Source: Actinomycetota bacterium
GTDB taxonomy: Bacteria > Actinomycetota > Actinomycetes > JACCUZ01
DNA length: 64,000 nt
Assembly: GCA_030841035.1 (NCBI GenBank)
Contig: JAVEDI010000042.1
Coordinates: 20,095 to 84,094 of the forward strand
Direction of reading: 5' to 3'
Positions 26,635 to 37,610 of this stretch are shown here, piece after piece. A program made the position numbers and the translations under genes. Below the pieces are notes generated by a model. The model had not been told where the DNA came from. It made no database searches and worked only from the letters and a program-made list of their open reading frames with translations. The number at the start of each line of letters is the position of its first letter. Positions within the stretch are counted from its first letter, which is position 1.

Positions 26635-27474
26635 GTGCAGTCTCCCGACTCCCTGGCGCTGCGCCGCCTGGCCTTGGCGGTGTCGGTGCTCGACGACGTC
26701 GATCTCGTGCCGCTCGACGAGGGAGTCCAGCTGACCGGTGACAACCCGGTCGAGGTCAGCTGGACCGAGCTGCGTCGCGCGCTGTCCGGCGCCGACCTCG
26801 AGAGCGAGCTGGCCCGGCTGCGGGTGCGGGCCTACCTCACCGGCCGGCGCATCGCGGCCGACCGCAGCATCGACGAGCTGCGCGAGCGCGCCCGGCCGGT
26901 CGGCCTGCCCGTCGACCACCCCATGCACCCAGGCCTCGGCTGGGTGGTGCACCGCGTGCTCGGCAAGGCCATCGACCTCGGCTTCGGCTTCGTGGACGTG
27001 ACCGACGACCCCGACGAGGTCGTCGTGATCCCCAGCGGCGCGCTGGACGCCGCCGGCGTCGATCCGCTGCCGTGGTGGCCGGTCGCGCGCGACTACCTCG
27101 AGCGGATGGGCACGGTGGCGGCCGAGCGGCTCGGCCCGGGGACGACGCTGCGCCCGATCGGCGACTGCGACGTGGTGTCGCTGCTGGGTTCCCGGTCCTT
27201 GCGCAGCGCCCTGTGCCGCCAGGACCCGACCGGGATGCGCGCAGCCGCCGTACCCATGCGCCGCCGCGGCTGGCTCGACCTGAGCCGCATCGATCCCGCC
27301 TTCACCATCGCCGCTGCGGCGGCGACCACCGAGGCCGACCGCGGATTCTCCCGGCCGCTGCTGCTGACGGCGGACGAGGTCACGCTCGCCCCCCGTGGCG
27401 GCAAGCCGGCCGAGATCGTGCTGCGTGACAAGGGCGTGGCGTCACCGCGCCTGCGCCCGGTGCTCTACCGCTGA
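26635..27474 (+). CDS. Conserved hypothetical protein
   Basis: Soluble protein of 279 residues that I do not recognise. The composition is that of a normal coding gene. The N-terminal third is leucine- and arginine-rich and helical (LRRLALAVSVLDDVDLVPL, ELARLRVRAYLTGRR). The middle has a possible mixed alpha/beta region (WVVHRVLGKAIDLGFGFVDV). No signal peptide, membrane helix or metal motif is visible. The GTG at 26635 follows a GAGG by a very short gap. It is convergent with dxs. Confidence 0.7.
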   Translation: MQSPDSLALRRLALAVSVLDDVDLVPLDEGVQLTGDNPVEVSWTELRRALSGADLESELARLRVRAYLTGRRIAADRSIDELRERARPVGLPVDHPMHPGLGWVVHRVLGKAIDLGFGFVDVTDDPDEVVVIPSGALDAAGVDPLPWWPVARDYLERMGTVAAERLGPGTTLRPIGDCDVVSLLGSRSLRSALCRQDPTGMRAAAVPMRRRGWLDLSRIDPAFTIAAAAATTEADRGFSRPLLLTADEVTLAPRGGKPAEIVLRDKGVASPRLRPVLYR

Positions 27475-27501
27475 CTCGGGGCTGCCGCCGCGCCGCACCG
27501 A

Positions 27502-29412
27502 TCAGCCGTGCTCGCGGATCGAGCTGTCGTCGAGGTCGCCCTGCAGCGAGGAGACGGTCTCGACGATGTCCCGCGAGATGTCTTGTGCGGTGAGCCCGAT
27601 CTCGGCGAGCACCTCCGAGCGCTTGCCGTGGCCCAGGAAGCGGGACGGGACTGCGAAGTCGCGCAGCGGCGTGGCGACCCGACGGTCACGCAGGAGCTGC
27701 GCCACTGCCGAGCCCACGCCGCCGGTACGCACGCCGTCCTCGACGGTCACGACGCACCGGTAGTCGCGCGCCATGGTCGCGAGGACGTCCGGGAGCGGCT
27801 TGACCCACCGCGGGTCGACGACGGTGACGCCGATGCCCTGCCGGGCGCAGCGCTCGGCGACCTCGAGACACGTGCCGGCCATGGCGCCCACCGACACCAG
27901 AAGCACGTCGTGGTCACTGGCGGCACGCAGTACGTCGACACCGTCCACCGTCGCGACGGCCGGGATGTCGGCGCACACCGGGCCCTTGGGGAAACGGAGC
28001 ACGGTGGGGGCATCGTGCACCGCGACCGCCTCCCGCAGCTCCTGCCGCAGGGTGGCGCCGTCCCGCGGCGCAGCGAGACGCAGGCCAGGGACGATCTGCA
28101 GGGCGGCCAGGTCCCACACGCCGTTGTGGCTCGCCCCGTCGTCACCGGTGATGCCGGCCCGGTCGAGCACGAACGTGACCCCGCACTTGTGCAGCGCTAC
28201 GTCCATCAGCACCTGGTCGAACGCCCGGTTGAGGAACGTCGCGTAGATGGCGACAACCGGGTGCATGCCGCCCATCGCCAGGCCCGCGGCAGAGGTCACC
28301 GCGTGCTGCTCGGCGATGCCCACGTCGAAGACCCGCTCGGGGAACCGCTCGGCGAACGCGCCCAGCCGGGTCGGGAGCAGCATCGCCGCCGTGATCGCGA
28401 CGATGTCCGGCCGCTCCTCCCCCAGCGCGAGCAGCTCGGCGCCGAAGACCTGGCCCCACTCCTCGCCCGAGGAGGCCAACGACTGCCCGGTCTCGGGGTC
28501 GATCACGCCGACGCTGTGGAAGTTGTCGGCGAGGTCGCTCAGGGCGTGGTCGTAGCCCTGACCCTTGTGGGTCAGGCAGTGCACCAGGACGGGGCCCTTG
28601 AAACCGCGGGCCCGGCGCAGCGCGTGCTCGACCGCTTCGAGGTCGTGACCGTCGACCGGACCGACGTACTTCAGGCCGAGGTCCTCGAACATCCCCTGGG
28701 GGGCGACGATGTCCTTGATGCCCTTCTTCATGCCGTGCAACGTGCCGTAGATCGGGCCGCCCACTACGGGCGTGCGCCCGAGCAGCTGCTTGCCCCACTC
28801 GAGGAAGCGCTCGTATCCGCGCGTGGTGCGCAGGGTGGCGAGATGGTGGGCCAGCCCACCGATCGTCGGCGCGTAGGAGCGCTCGTTGTCGTTGACGACG
28901 ATGACCAGCCGCCGGGTCTTGTCGGCCGCGATGTTGTTGATGGCTTCCCAGGCCATCCCGCCGGTCAGTGCACCGTCGCCGATGACGGCGACCACATGGC
29001 GGTCGGTCAGACCGCGCAGCTGGTGGGCCTTGGCGATGCCGTCGGCGTAGGACAGCGAGGTCGACGCGTGGGAGTTCTCGACGACGTCGTGGTCGGACTC
29101 GGCCCGGCTGGGGTAGCCCGAGAGGCCGCCTCTCTTGCGCAGCCGGTCGAACTCCCCTGCGCGCCCTGTCACGATCTTGTGCACGTAGGCCTGGTGGCCC
29201 GTGTCCCAGACGATGCGGTCGCGCGGGGAGTCGAACACACGGTGCAGGGCGAGCGTCAGCTCCACGGTCCCGAGGTTGGGACCGAGGTGCCCGCCCGTGC
29301 GAGCCACCGACGTGACGAGGAACCTGCGGATCTCCTCGGCCAGCGCGCGGAGCTGCTCCTGGTCGAGACGGCGCAGGTCACGCGGACCTCGAATCGACTC
29401 GAGGAGTCCCAC
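27502..29412 (-). CDS. dxs: 1-deoxy-D-xylulose-5-phosphate synthase
   Basis: Thiamine-diphosphate enzyme of 636 residues that condenses pyruvate and glyceraldehyde-3-phosphate, the first step of the MEP isoprenoid pathway. Clear motifs are [29 protein letters not shown], the TPP/Mg site [30 protein letters not shown] and, in the pyrimidine domain, [17 protein letters not shown] with the catalytic glutamate. The C-terminal transketolase domain ends normally. The GTG at 29412 has AGGAG about seven bases upstream. It is in its usual actinobacterial neighbourhood with acnA. Confidence 0.97.
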   Translation of the reverse strand: MGLLESIRGPRDLRRLDQEQLRALAEEIRRFLVTSVARTGGHLGPNLGTVELTLALHRVFDSPRDRIVWDTGHQAYVHKIVTGRAGEFDRLRKRGGLSGYPSRAESDHDVVENSHASTSLSYADGIAKAHQLRGLTDRHVVAVIGDGALTGGMAWEAINNIAADKTRRLVIVVNDNERSYAPTIGGLAHHLATLRTTRGYERFLEWGKQLLGRTPVVGGPIYGTLHGMKKGIKDIVAPQGMFEDLGLKYVGPVDGHDLEAVEHALRRARGFKGPVLVHCLTHKGQGYDHALSDLADNFHSVGVIDPETGQSLASSGEEWGQVFGAELLALGEERPDIVAITAAMLLPTRLGAFAERFPERVFDVGIAEQHAVTSAAGLAMGGMHPVVAIYATFLNRAFDQVLMDVALHKCGVTFVLDRAGITGDDGASHNGVWDLAALQIVPGLRLAAPRDGATLRQELREAVAVHDAPTVLRFPKGPVCADIPAVATVDGVDVLRAASDHDVLLVSVGAMAGTCLEVAERCARQGIGVTVVDPRWVKPLPDVLATMARDYRCVVTVEDGVRTGGVGSAVAQLLRDRRVATPLRDFAVPSRFLGHGKRSEVLAEIGLTAQDISRDIVETVSSLQGDLDDSSIREHG

Positions 29413-29533
29413 TCGCCTGCTCCTATCGCTGGGTTGCCCGGGGCCGGGACGCCCGATACTACGGCCCGGGGTGCGCTGAGCCGCGGTGGCGGCGCCGCGA
29501 TCAGCCTGCCCACCGCGGCGGCGGTGACACGTG

Positions 29534-29905
29534 TCACAGGCGCCTGAGGAAACGCCCACCGCGCAACGCCTGCTCCACCAGCGCGAGGGAGCGGGAGGCG
29601 GCCAGCAACCGCGCGCCCTCGCGCTCGTAGGCCGCGACGGTCGCCTCCACGGTCTCGGCGGTGACGACGTCCCCCAGCTCCTGGCGCGCGGTGGCCAGCC
29701 CCTCACGTGCTGCCCGGATGCCCGCCTGCACATGGTGGGCGGCGACACGGGCCAGCACGACCGGATGACGCCGCAGCACCTCGTGCGCCCGGTAGTCGGG
29801 CGGGCAGAGGTCGAACAGCCACCCGCTCGCCGAACGCTCCCAGTCAGGGGTGCCGGGGGCCCGGACTCCACCGGGCCAGCCCGGCGGCACCACCTGCTCG
29901 CTCAT
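29534..29905 (-). CDS. Conserved hypothetical protein near dxs
   Basis: Small soluble protein of 123 residues. It begins with a proline- and tryptophan-containing segment ([34 protein letters not shown]) and continues as a two-helix region ([20 protein letters not shown] to [18 protein letters not shown]). Similar small proteins occur next to dxs in other actinobacteria as far as I recall; no function is known. ATG start at 29905. Composition and third-position GC match its neighbours. Confidence 0.7.
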   Translation of the reverse strand: MSEQVVPPGWPGGVRAPGTPDWERSASGWLFDLCPPDYRAHEVLRRHPVVLARVAAHHVQAGIRAAREGLATARQELGDVVTAETVEATVAAYEREGARLLAASRSLALVEQALRGGRFLRRL

Positions 29906-29953
29906 GACTGCCAGGGTGCCAGCAGGGCAGGTCAGCGGCCACGCGCGGCGGGG

Positions 29954-30676
29954 TCAGCCCAGCAGGCTGCGCACGACGAGGGCTGTCGCAGACGCGGCGC
30001 ACACGACGAGGACCGCCGAGCGGGTGCGCCCGGCATCGACATGCCGACGCACCGAGCCCGACAGCACGAAACCGAGCACCAGGAAGGGCACCAGGGCCAC
30101 GGCATAGCCGGCAGCATGCGCGTCGCCCTTGCCCACCAGCGCCAGACCGGCCAGCGACAGCAGCGCACCCACGAGGAAGTAGGTGGCCATCGTGGCCCGC
30201 AGGCGTGCCCCGGTCTCGTGCTGGTACACCAGTGCCAGCGGGGGGCCGCCGATGGACGTCGCGGTGCCGGTCACGCCGGACACCAGGCCTGCCCCGACCA
30301 GCACGCCACGACGCATCGGCAGGGTGACCACGCGCCAGGTCAGCACCACGGCGACCAGGACGACCAGCCCCACCAGCAGCCCCAGCAGCCGGGCCGACAC
30401 GAGGGAGACCACCGCGACCCCGGCGACCGTACCGGGGACCCGCCCGGCGAACGCCCAGCCCAGGCCGTGCCAGTCGGACGCGCCGCCCTCCTTGACCAGC
30501 GTCAGAACGGGGTAGGTCGCCGCCAGCCACAGCATCACGCCGGGCATCAGCGACGGGTCCACCATCGTGGCGATCGGCGCGGCGACCAGCCCCAGCCCGA
30601 GCCCCACGGCGCCCTGAACGACCGCGCCGACGGTCACCGCCACGGCGAGGACCACGAACACGGCGACCGGACTCAT
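29954..30676 (-). CDS. TSUP (TauE/SafE) family membrane transporter
   Basis: About 240 residues with some eight helices in the TSUP pattern: VQGAVGLGLGLVAAPIATMVDPSLMPGV in the first half and GAGLVSGVTGTATSIGGPPLALVYQ in the second. The second is the family hallmark. TSUP proteins export sulfite, sulfoacetate or other organosulfur anions; the substrate here is unknown. ATG at 30676 gives an N-terminus that begins directly with the first helix; upstream starts exist to 30736. It lies between acnA and the small hypothetical gene. Confidence 0.85.
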   Translation of the reverse strand: MSPVAVFVVLAVAVTVGAVVQGAVGLGLGLVAAPIATMVDPSLMPGVMLWLAATYPVLTLVKEGGASDWHGLGWAFAGRVPGTVAGVAVVSLVSARLLGLLVGLVVLVAVVLTWRVVTLPMRRGVLVGAGLVSGVTGTATSIGGPPLALVYQHETGARLRATMATYFLVGALLSLAGLALVGKGDAHAAGYAVALVPFLVLGFVLSGSVRRHVDAGRTRSAVLVVCAASATALVVRSLLG

Positions 30677-30760
30677 CGGCTGCTCAGCACTGGCCACGGG
30701 CCCCGGTGGCGGGGACAGCACAGTGCGCCACCTCACCGCAGCCGGCGGTCACGGGAGGCG

Positions 30761-33550
<2,790 letters not shown>

Positions 33551-33609
33551 GGTCTCCTCTCGTCGCCATCATCCTGCCGCCTCACCCACCTGCCCGGTGC
33601 GCGGCCCTC

Positions 33610-33639
33610 GCAAGATATCTCGACGTCAAGATACCTTGC
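33610..33639. promoter_or_regulatory. 30-bp palindromic operator between acnA and thioesterase
   Basis: The sequence runs GCAAG-A-TATCT-CGACGTCA-AGATA-C-CTTGC. Only two of fifteen symmetric pairs mismatch, so 26 of 30 bases are in matching pairs; the core is TATCT(c)GACGTC(a)AGATA. On the acnA strand TTGCAA and TATCTT are spaced like -35 and -10 boxes and lie inside the palindrome, so a bound protein would block the promoter. It is the sharpest dyad in the window and stands in a locally AT-rich stretch. Which regulator binds is unknown to me. Confidence 0.7.
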
Positions 33640-33682
33640 AACCGCTTCGCGCCACCCGGACGAGGCTGGTCAAGATGTCCCC

Positions 33683-34117
33683 ATGACTGACGACGGCGAG
33701 CTGCACCTGCACGACGTACGCGAGAACCTGCAGCGGCAGACCTTCATGCGGCTGCTCGGGGCTGGCGCGCTCGAGATCTCGGCGGGCCGGGTCGTGATCG
33801 AGCTGCCCTACCGCGAGGACCTCTGCCAGCAGAACGGCTTCCTGCACGCGGGCGCGGTCACGTCGATCGCCGACTCGGCGTGCGGCTACGCGGCCCTGAC
33901 CCTGATGCCGCGAGGCAGCGACGTCCTCAGCGTCGAGTTCAAGGTGAACCTGCTCGCTCCGGCGGCCGGCGAGCGCTTCCGTGCCACCGCGACGGTGGTC
34001 CGCCCCGGCCGGACGCTGATCGTCTGCACGGCCGAGGTGACGGCGCTCACCGAGGGCCGGCCCGACGTCGTGGTCGCGCTCATGCAGGCGACGATGATCG
34101 CCCGCGGACCGCGCTGA
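33683..34117 (+). CDS. PaaI-type hotdog thioesterase
   Basis: Acyl-CoA thioesterase of 144 residues with a single hotdog domain. The helix-entry motif QNGFLHAGAVTSIADSACGYAAL corresponds to the HGG-containing catalytic region of PaaI proteins, here with LHAG. The later strands LSVEFKVNLLAPAAGERFRA and GRTLIVCTAEVTAL follow the family. It hydrolyses aromatic or fatty acyl-CoAs in relatives. It is divergent from acnA and both share the 30-bp palindrome. ATG start at 33683. Confidence 0.87.
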   Translation: MTDDGELHLHDVRENLQRQTFMRLLGAGALEISAGRVVIELPYREDLCQQNGFLHAGAVTSIADSACGYAALTLMPRGSDVLSVEFKVNLLAPAAGERFRATATVVRPGRTLIVCTAEVTALTEGRPDVVVALMQATMIARGPR

Positions 34118-34224
34118 GGTCACCGCCGGCTCCGGGCCGAGGTGCCGAACCGCCGGCAGGTGCTAGGACCATTGGGCGTCCGTCGGCCTGGTTTCGCCAG
34201 GTCCCGAGACGGCACTGGTGAGGG

Positions 34225-34515
34225 GTGCCTTGGTTCACGGTCAGAGTCGACGCAGATGCCCACACCCCTCCGAGCCTCGTGACCGTCGCGGCCCTCGGCG
34301 ACGCCCTGACCGACTCCAAGGGCATCGCCTCGGGCGGCCCTGACCGGACCCGGTGGTCGGTCACGGTCGCCGTGCTGTCGGTGACGATCGAGCTCGCCGG
34401 CAGCTACGCCGTCGAGCTCGTGGTGGAGGCCGCCAACGCCGTCGGGATGCCGCCGTCGGACATCGCCGCGGTCGAGATCCTCACGATCGAGGAGAGGTAC
34501 CGGCGCAACGTCTGA
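34225..34515 (+). CDS. Small hypothetical protein
   Basis: Protein of 96 residues that I do not recognise. It begins VPWFTVRVDADAHTPPS and has an alternating beta pattern (WSVTVAVLSVTIELAG), then a helix (YAVELVVEAANAVGM) and IAAVEILTIEERYRR. It looks like a small single-domain alpha/beta protein without membrane segment. The GTG start has a GAGG that is very close. It is the last gene before the left repeat of the decayed island. Confidence 0.55.
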   Translation: MPWFTVRVDADAHTPPSLVTVAALGDALTDSKGIASGGPDRTRWSVTVAVLSVTIELAGSYAVELVVEAANAVGMPPSDIAAVEILTIEERYRRNV

Positions 34516-34551
34516 GCACGCCGAGGCGCCGCACGCGCCCGGTCATCGGTC

Positions 34552-34600
34552 AGTCCGAGGCCCTGGCGAGCGTCGCGACGCACTCGACGTGGTGGGTCAT
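34552..34600. repeat. Left att-like direct repeat (orphan gene end)
   Basis: Forty-nine bases, 44 identical to 36368-36416, with a perfect 20-base block CACTCGACGTGGTGGGTCAT at the inner side. Read on the minus strand it gives MTHHVECVATLARASD and a TGA stop, the probable original end of the methyltransferase gene, now separated from it by the insert. Confidence 0.85.
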
Positions 34601-34631
34601 GGATACCGCGTCCTATTTGCTCCATTGCAGG

Positions 34632-35029
34632 TCAGCCGCCGGTCCCGGCTTCGTCCATGAGCGCCGTGCGGCGCTGATGCGTCGCGAGCCTCCGCAACCA
34701 GGCCTCTTCGACTGCTTCGTGAGCGTCTGGAGCGAGGTGTGCGTACCGCTGGGTCGTCGCGAAAGACTCGTGTCCGAGCAGTCGCTGAACGTCGTAGAGC
34801 GGTCACCGCGGCGGGTTTCGTCCCAGACGACCCTCGCGGCCAACCACCGGTCGCGCCACTCGTCGACGTGACCTTGACCGTCCGCGGATCCCCGCCACTG
34901 GCCGCGGGCGATGCGAGCTTCCTCGTCCCGCGCCCAACCGGTCACGACGCGGCGCAGCGGGTCGGAACGGCTCACCCTTCGACCTGACGGCGTGCGCACC
35001 GTCGCCTGCCAGCTGCCGTCCCGTCGCAC
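34632..35029 (-). pseudogene. Tyrosine recombinase (phage integrase) remnant
   Basis: The N-terminal part (34803-35029) reads VRRDGSWQATVRTPSGRR, then WARDEEARIARGQW and DRWLAARVVW, the arm/core-binding start of actinobacterial integrases. At about 34801 the frame changes and the C-terminal part (34632-34801) reads DVQRLLGHESFATTQRYAHL, holding the box histidine and the catalytic tyrosine, before a normal stop. The middle of the catalytic domain, including the first arginine and the HxxR motif, is missing. An internal deletion with frameshift has therefore inactivated it. It lies 32 bases from the left repeat, the normal place for an integrase next to its att site. Confidence 0.82.
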
Positions 35030-35695
35030 CACAGCCACGCCGCGACAAGCCCCAGCACACCCAGGGACACGAGCCAGCGGGGGCACCGCACCGTGCCGAA
35101 CTGCGCCCAGTACGCAACACCAGAACCGATCAACAGGGCATCCGCGCGGCTGCGTGTCGAGAAATACGCGAGATCCCGCTGATTCTGCATCGCCCACCAC
35201 GGGTGGCACGCCAAGGCAGCGGCGATCCCAACCGCGATGACCACCGGCAGCAGCGGCCGCAAGCGCCGCCGCCACACGAACAGCGTCAGCAGTGGCGCCC
35301 ACGCCAGGTAGAACTGCTCCTCGATCGACAGCGACCACGCCCAGCCGGTCCACCACACCGGTTTCCCGTGCAGCACCAGCCAGTTCGTCGTGAACGTCGC
35401 CGGCCCGACGACCGACCACACCGCGATCGTCAACGGCTTTCCGACACCCAGGACCGCGACCGTGACCGCCCCGGCGACCGCCAACGCTGGCAAGAGCCGC
35501 GCCGCCCGGCCCAGGTAGAACGAGGGCAGGGAGATCCGCCCGTAACGGGCTCGCTCGGACAGCAGCACTCCGGTGATGAGGAAGCCGGAACACCTGCACG
35601 CCGATGTGGCCACCGTTCAGCCAGCCCGTGCCAAGCGACTCTTCGGCGTGCCCCATGACCACCATCAGGATCGCGACGCCGGCACAGTATCGGGT
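35030..35695 (-). pseudogene. Acyltransferase-3 (OafA-like) remnant
   Basis: The 5' part reads AGVAILMVVMGHAEESLGTGW and GGHIGVQVF in one frame; from about 35600 the sequence continues in another frame with GFLITGVLLSERARYGRISL, FYLGRAARLLPAL and WAWSLSIEEQFYLAW, all hallmarks of membrane acyltransferase 3 enzymes. The junction (VQVF to GFLITG) fits loss of about 11 bases from an original VQVFFVLSGFLITG. The 5' end is cut before the usual LDGLRG start, and the 3' end breaks off in the integrase remnant after VSLGVLGLVAAWLW. It is a truncated, frameshifted cargo gene. An O-acyl transfer to surface sugars would have been its role. Confidence 0.75.
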
Positions 35696-35728
35696 GACCT
35701 TGTCCCGTCCCCCGGCTACCGTGCCCGG

Positions 35729-36250
35729 ATGACGGTCAACGAGGACCTGCGCAGGCTGCTCGATCACTGCGTCGCCGGCGTCCTGCTGATCGAGGAAGTG
35801 CTCGACGCCGAGCAACCGGGCTGGCTACAGGCACCCGGCAAACGCAGCTACGTCCCGCACCCCTTGCGGAACGCGTGGGGCGCTCTTGGCAGCGCCTGGA
35901 TCAACGTCGCCTCGAACCTTGTCGACCGCGGTGAGCCGAGCTGGGCGATCACACCACTTGTGACGCGTACCATCCAGGGCGGCCAGCACCAGTGGGAGCT
36001 CGCGCCGGACGGGCACCTTGAGATCACCCCAGACGCGGTCTCAAGCTTCGACTGGAGAGAGAGCTTGACCGGTGACCTCGTCCGCATCGTCGACCGCCCC
36101 GCCGAGCCCCGCTACACGCTCGACGAGGCACGGCGCATCCTCGAGGTCTGCAGTGAGCACGAGTGGGAGGTCGTCACCGAGGGGGCACGACCGGTCGGCG
36201 TGCGCTGCAAGAACTGCGGCGAGACCCGGCCCGTCGGGTCATCCACCTAA
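35729..36250 (+). CDS. Hypothetical protein carried on decayed island
   Basis: Intact frame of 173 residues, the only unbroken gene of the island. It starts MTVNEDLRRLLDHCVAGVLL and has a middle region WGALGSAWINVASNLVDRG that looks helical. The end VGVRCKNCGETRPVG has a CxxC pair of zinc-ribbon form, but only two cysteines. No signal or membrane segment. I do not recognise the family. No ribosome site is obvious before the ATG, so expression is uncertain. Confidence 0.55.
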   Translation: MTVNEDLRRLLDHCVAGVLLIEEVLDAEQPGWLQAPGKRSYVPHPLRNAWGALGSAWINVASNLVDRGEPSWAITPLVTRTIQGGQHQWELAPDGHLEITPDAVSSFDWRESLTGDLVRIVDRPAEPRYTLDEARRILEVCSEHEWEVVTEGARPVGVRCKNCGETRPVGSST

Positions 36251-36365
36251 GAGGCTGCCCCCACACCGCCGTCGTGCGGCACGCATGCGGCACGAGAGCC
36301 GATGTCGACGGCATCCGGTGGATACCCATGGCAGTCAACCCTCCGACGTTCCTGCTGGTCAGCGC

Positions 36366-37610
36366 CTAGTCCGAAGCCCTGACCAGCGTCGCAACACACT
36401 CGACGTGGTGGGTCATCGGGAACAGGTCGAAGCTGCGCAGTCCCCGGAGCGCGTAGCCGCCGCGCTCGGCGAACCACCGCAGGTCGCGCGCCAGCGCGGC
36501 CGGGTCACATGCGACATAGGCGATCCGCCGCGGTCGCGTCCGGCTGACCAGGTCGACCACCGCCTTCCCGGCGCCCGAGCGCGGTGGGTCGAGCACCACG
36601 AGGTCGGCCCGGCGCAGGTGCAGCCGGCGCAGCACGTGGTCCACCCGCCCGCGCTCGATGCGTACGCCGGGCAGTCCGGCGAGGTTGTGCCGGGCGTCCG
36701 CCACGGCCGTCTCGTCGCTCTCGACCAGCGTGACGCGCCCACCCGGCCCGACCCGGGAGGCCAGCACCGCCGCGAACAGCCCGGCGCCGCCGTACAGGTC
36801 CAGCACGGACTCCCCCGCCGCTGGCTCCAGTCCCTCGACCACCGCCGCGACCAGCGCGTCGGCCGCACCGGGGTGCACCTGCCAGAAGCCGCCGCGCGAC
36901 ACGCGGTACAGGCGCTGAGCCGCCGCCTCGTGCACCGCCGCCGTGCCGTCACGGGTGGATCCGAGCCCCCGCTGCACCCGGCCGCCGGCGAGCACGAGTC
37001 GCTCGCCCGTCGCCGGCGACACCGCCACCTCGACGGCGGTGTCGGGCGCCCAGCGGTTCTGCGACAGGGACACGTCACGCACCAGCGGATGGGCGATCCG
37101 GCACTCGTCGATCGGCACGATCTGGTGCGACCGGTGCTTGCGCAGCCCGGCTCGTCCGCCTGCGGAGACGGCGTACGTCACCTGCGTGCGCCAGTCCAGG
37201 CCCTCGGCGTCGCCCGGCACGGCCTCGACGACGACCTCGCGGTCCAGCCCCGCCAGCCGGCCGAGCTGCTCCCGCACGACGGCTGCCTTGAGGCCGCGCT
37301 GCACCTCCAGCGACGCGTGCTGCCAGTCGCACCCGCCGCAGCGCCCCGGCCCCGACCACGGGCACGGCGGCGCCACGCGGCCCTCGGCCGCCTCGATCAC
37401 CTCGACCGCGTCCGCCCGCCAGTACGCCGACGCCGCGTCGCCCTCGGTCACCTCGACGCGCACCACCTCGCCGGGCAGCGTGTGGCGCACGAACACGACC
37501 CGCCCCTCGTGACGGGCCACGCAATGGCCGCCATGGGCCACCGGACCGGCCGTGACGACGAACGCCGCGCCGACCGCCGAGCCGCCGCGGGAGGGCGGCT
37601 GAGCGGTCAG
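36366..37610 (-). CDS. TRAM-domain RNA (uracil-5-)-methyltransferase, RumA/TrmA family
   Basis: About 414 residues. An N-terminal TRAM domain (GPVAHGGHCVARHEGRVVFVRHTLPGE, in part) is followed by an iron-sulfur motif (CPWSGPGRCGGC, cysteines about 83, 91, 94), then the SAM site VLDLYGGAGLFAAVLA, VLDPPRSGAG and the catalytic cysteine in YVACDPAALARDL. It methylates C5 of uridine in rRNA or tRNA. No ATG, GTG or TTG precedes the TRAM domain in frame after the upstream stop; a CTG at 37610 lies in that stop (CTGA) with GGAGGGG seven bases before it, so CTG is the likely start. Its last 16 codons come from the inserted element. Confidence 0.88.
   Translation of the reverse strand: MTAQPPSRGGSAVGAAFVVTAGPVAHGGHCVARHEGRVVFVRHTLPGEVVRVEVTEGDAASAYWRADAVEVIEAAEGRVAPPCPWSGPGRCGGCDWQHASLEVQRGLKAAVVREQLGRLAGLDREVVVEAVPGDAEGLDWRTQVTYAVSAGGRAGLRKHRSHQIVPIDECRIAHPLVRDVSLSQNRWAPDTAVEVAVSPATGERLVLAGGRVQRGLGSTRDGTAAVHEAAAQRLYRVSRGGFWQVHPGAADALVAAVVEGLEPAAGESVLDLYGGAGLFAAVLASRVGPGGRVTLVESDETAVADARHNLAGLPGVRIERGRVDHVLRRLHLRRADLVVLDPPRSGAGKAVVDLVSRTRPRRIAYVACDPAALARDLRWFAERGGYALRGLRSFDLFPMTHHVECVATLVRASD
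36368..36416. repeat. Right att-like direct repeat (current gene end)
   Basis: Partner of 34552-34600. It forms the present 3' end of the methyltransferase gene (MTHHVECVATLVRASD, then TAG). Five substitutions distinguish the two repeats; four leave the protein unchanged and one turns alanine to valine, which suggests the element-borne end was under selection to encode the same peptide. Confidence 0.85.

Larger units (their letters stand above)
34552..36416. mobile_element. Decayed integrative element in the 3' end of a methyltransferase gene
   Basis: A 1.8-kb insert bounded by 49-bp imperfect direct repeats. Both repeats encode the C-terminus of the TRAM methyltransferase on the minus strand: the left one ends LARASD then TGA, the right one, now joined to the gene, ends LVRASD then TAG. 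This is what remains when an integrase inserts at a 3' end and the element supplies a replacement end. Inside are a tyrosine-integrase remnant next to the left repeat, an acyltransferase remnant and one intact small gene. Base composition inside is slightly lower in GC and less regular than the flanks. The element can no longer move by itself. Confidence 0.8.

Noticed and set aside
34613..35815. 400-residue minus-strand open frame across the island
   Set aside because: It is a chance fusion of acyltransferase and integrase fragments in mixed frames, explained by the two pseudogenes.
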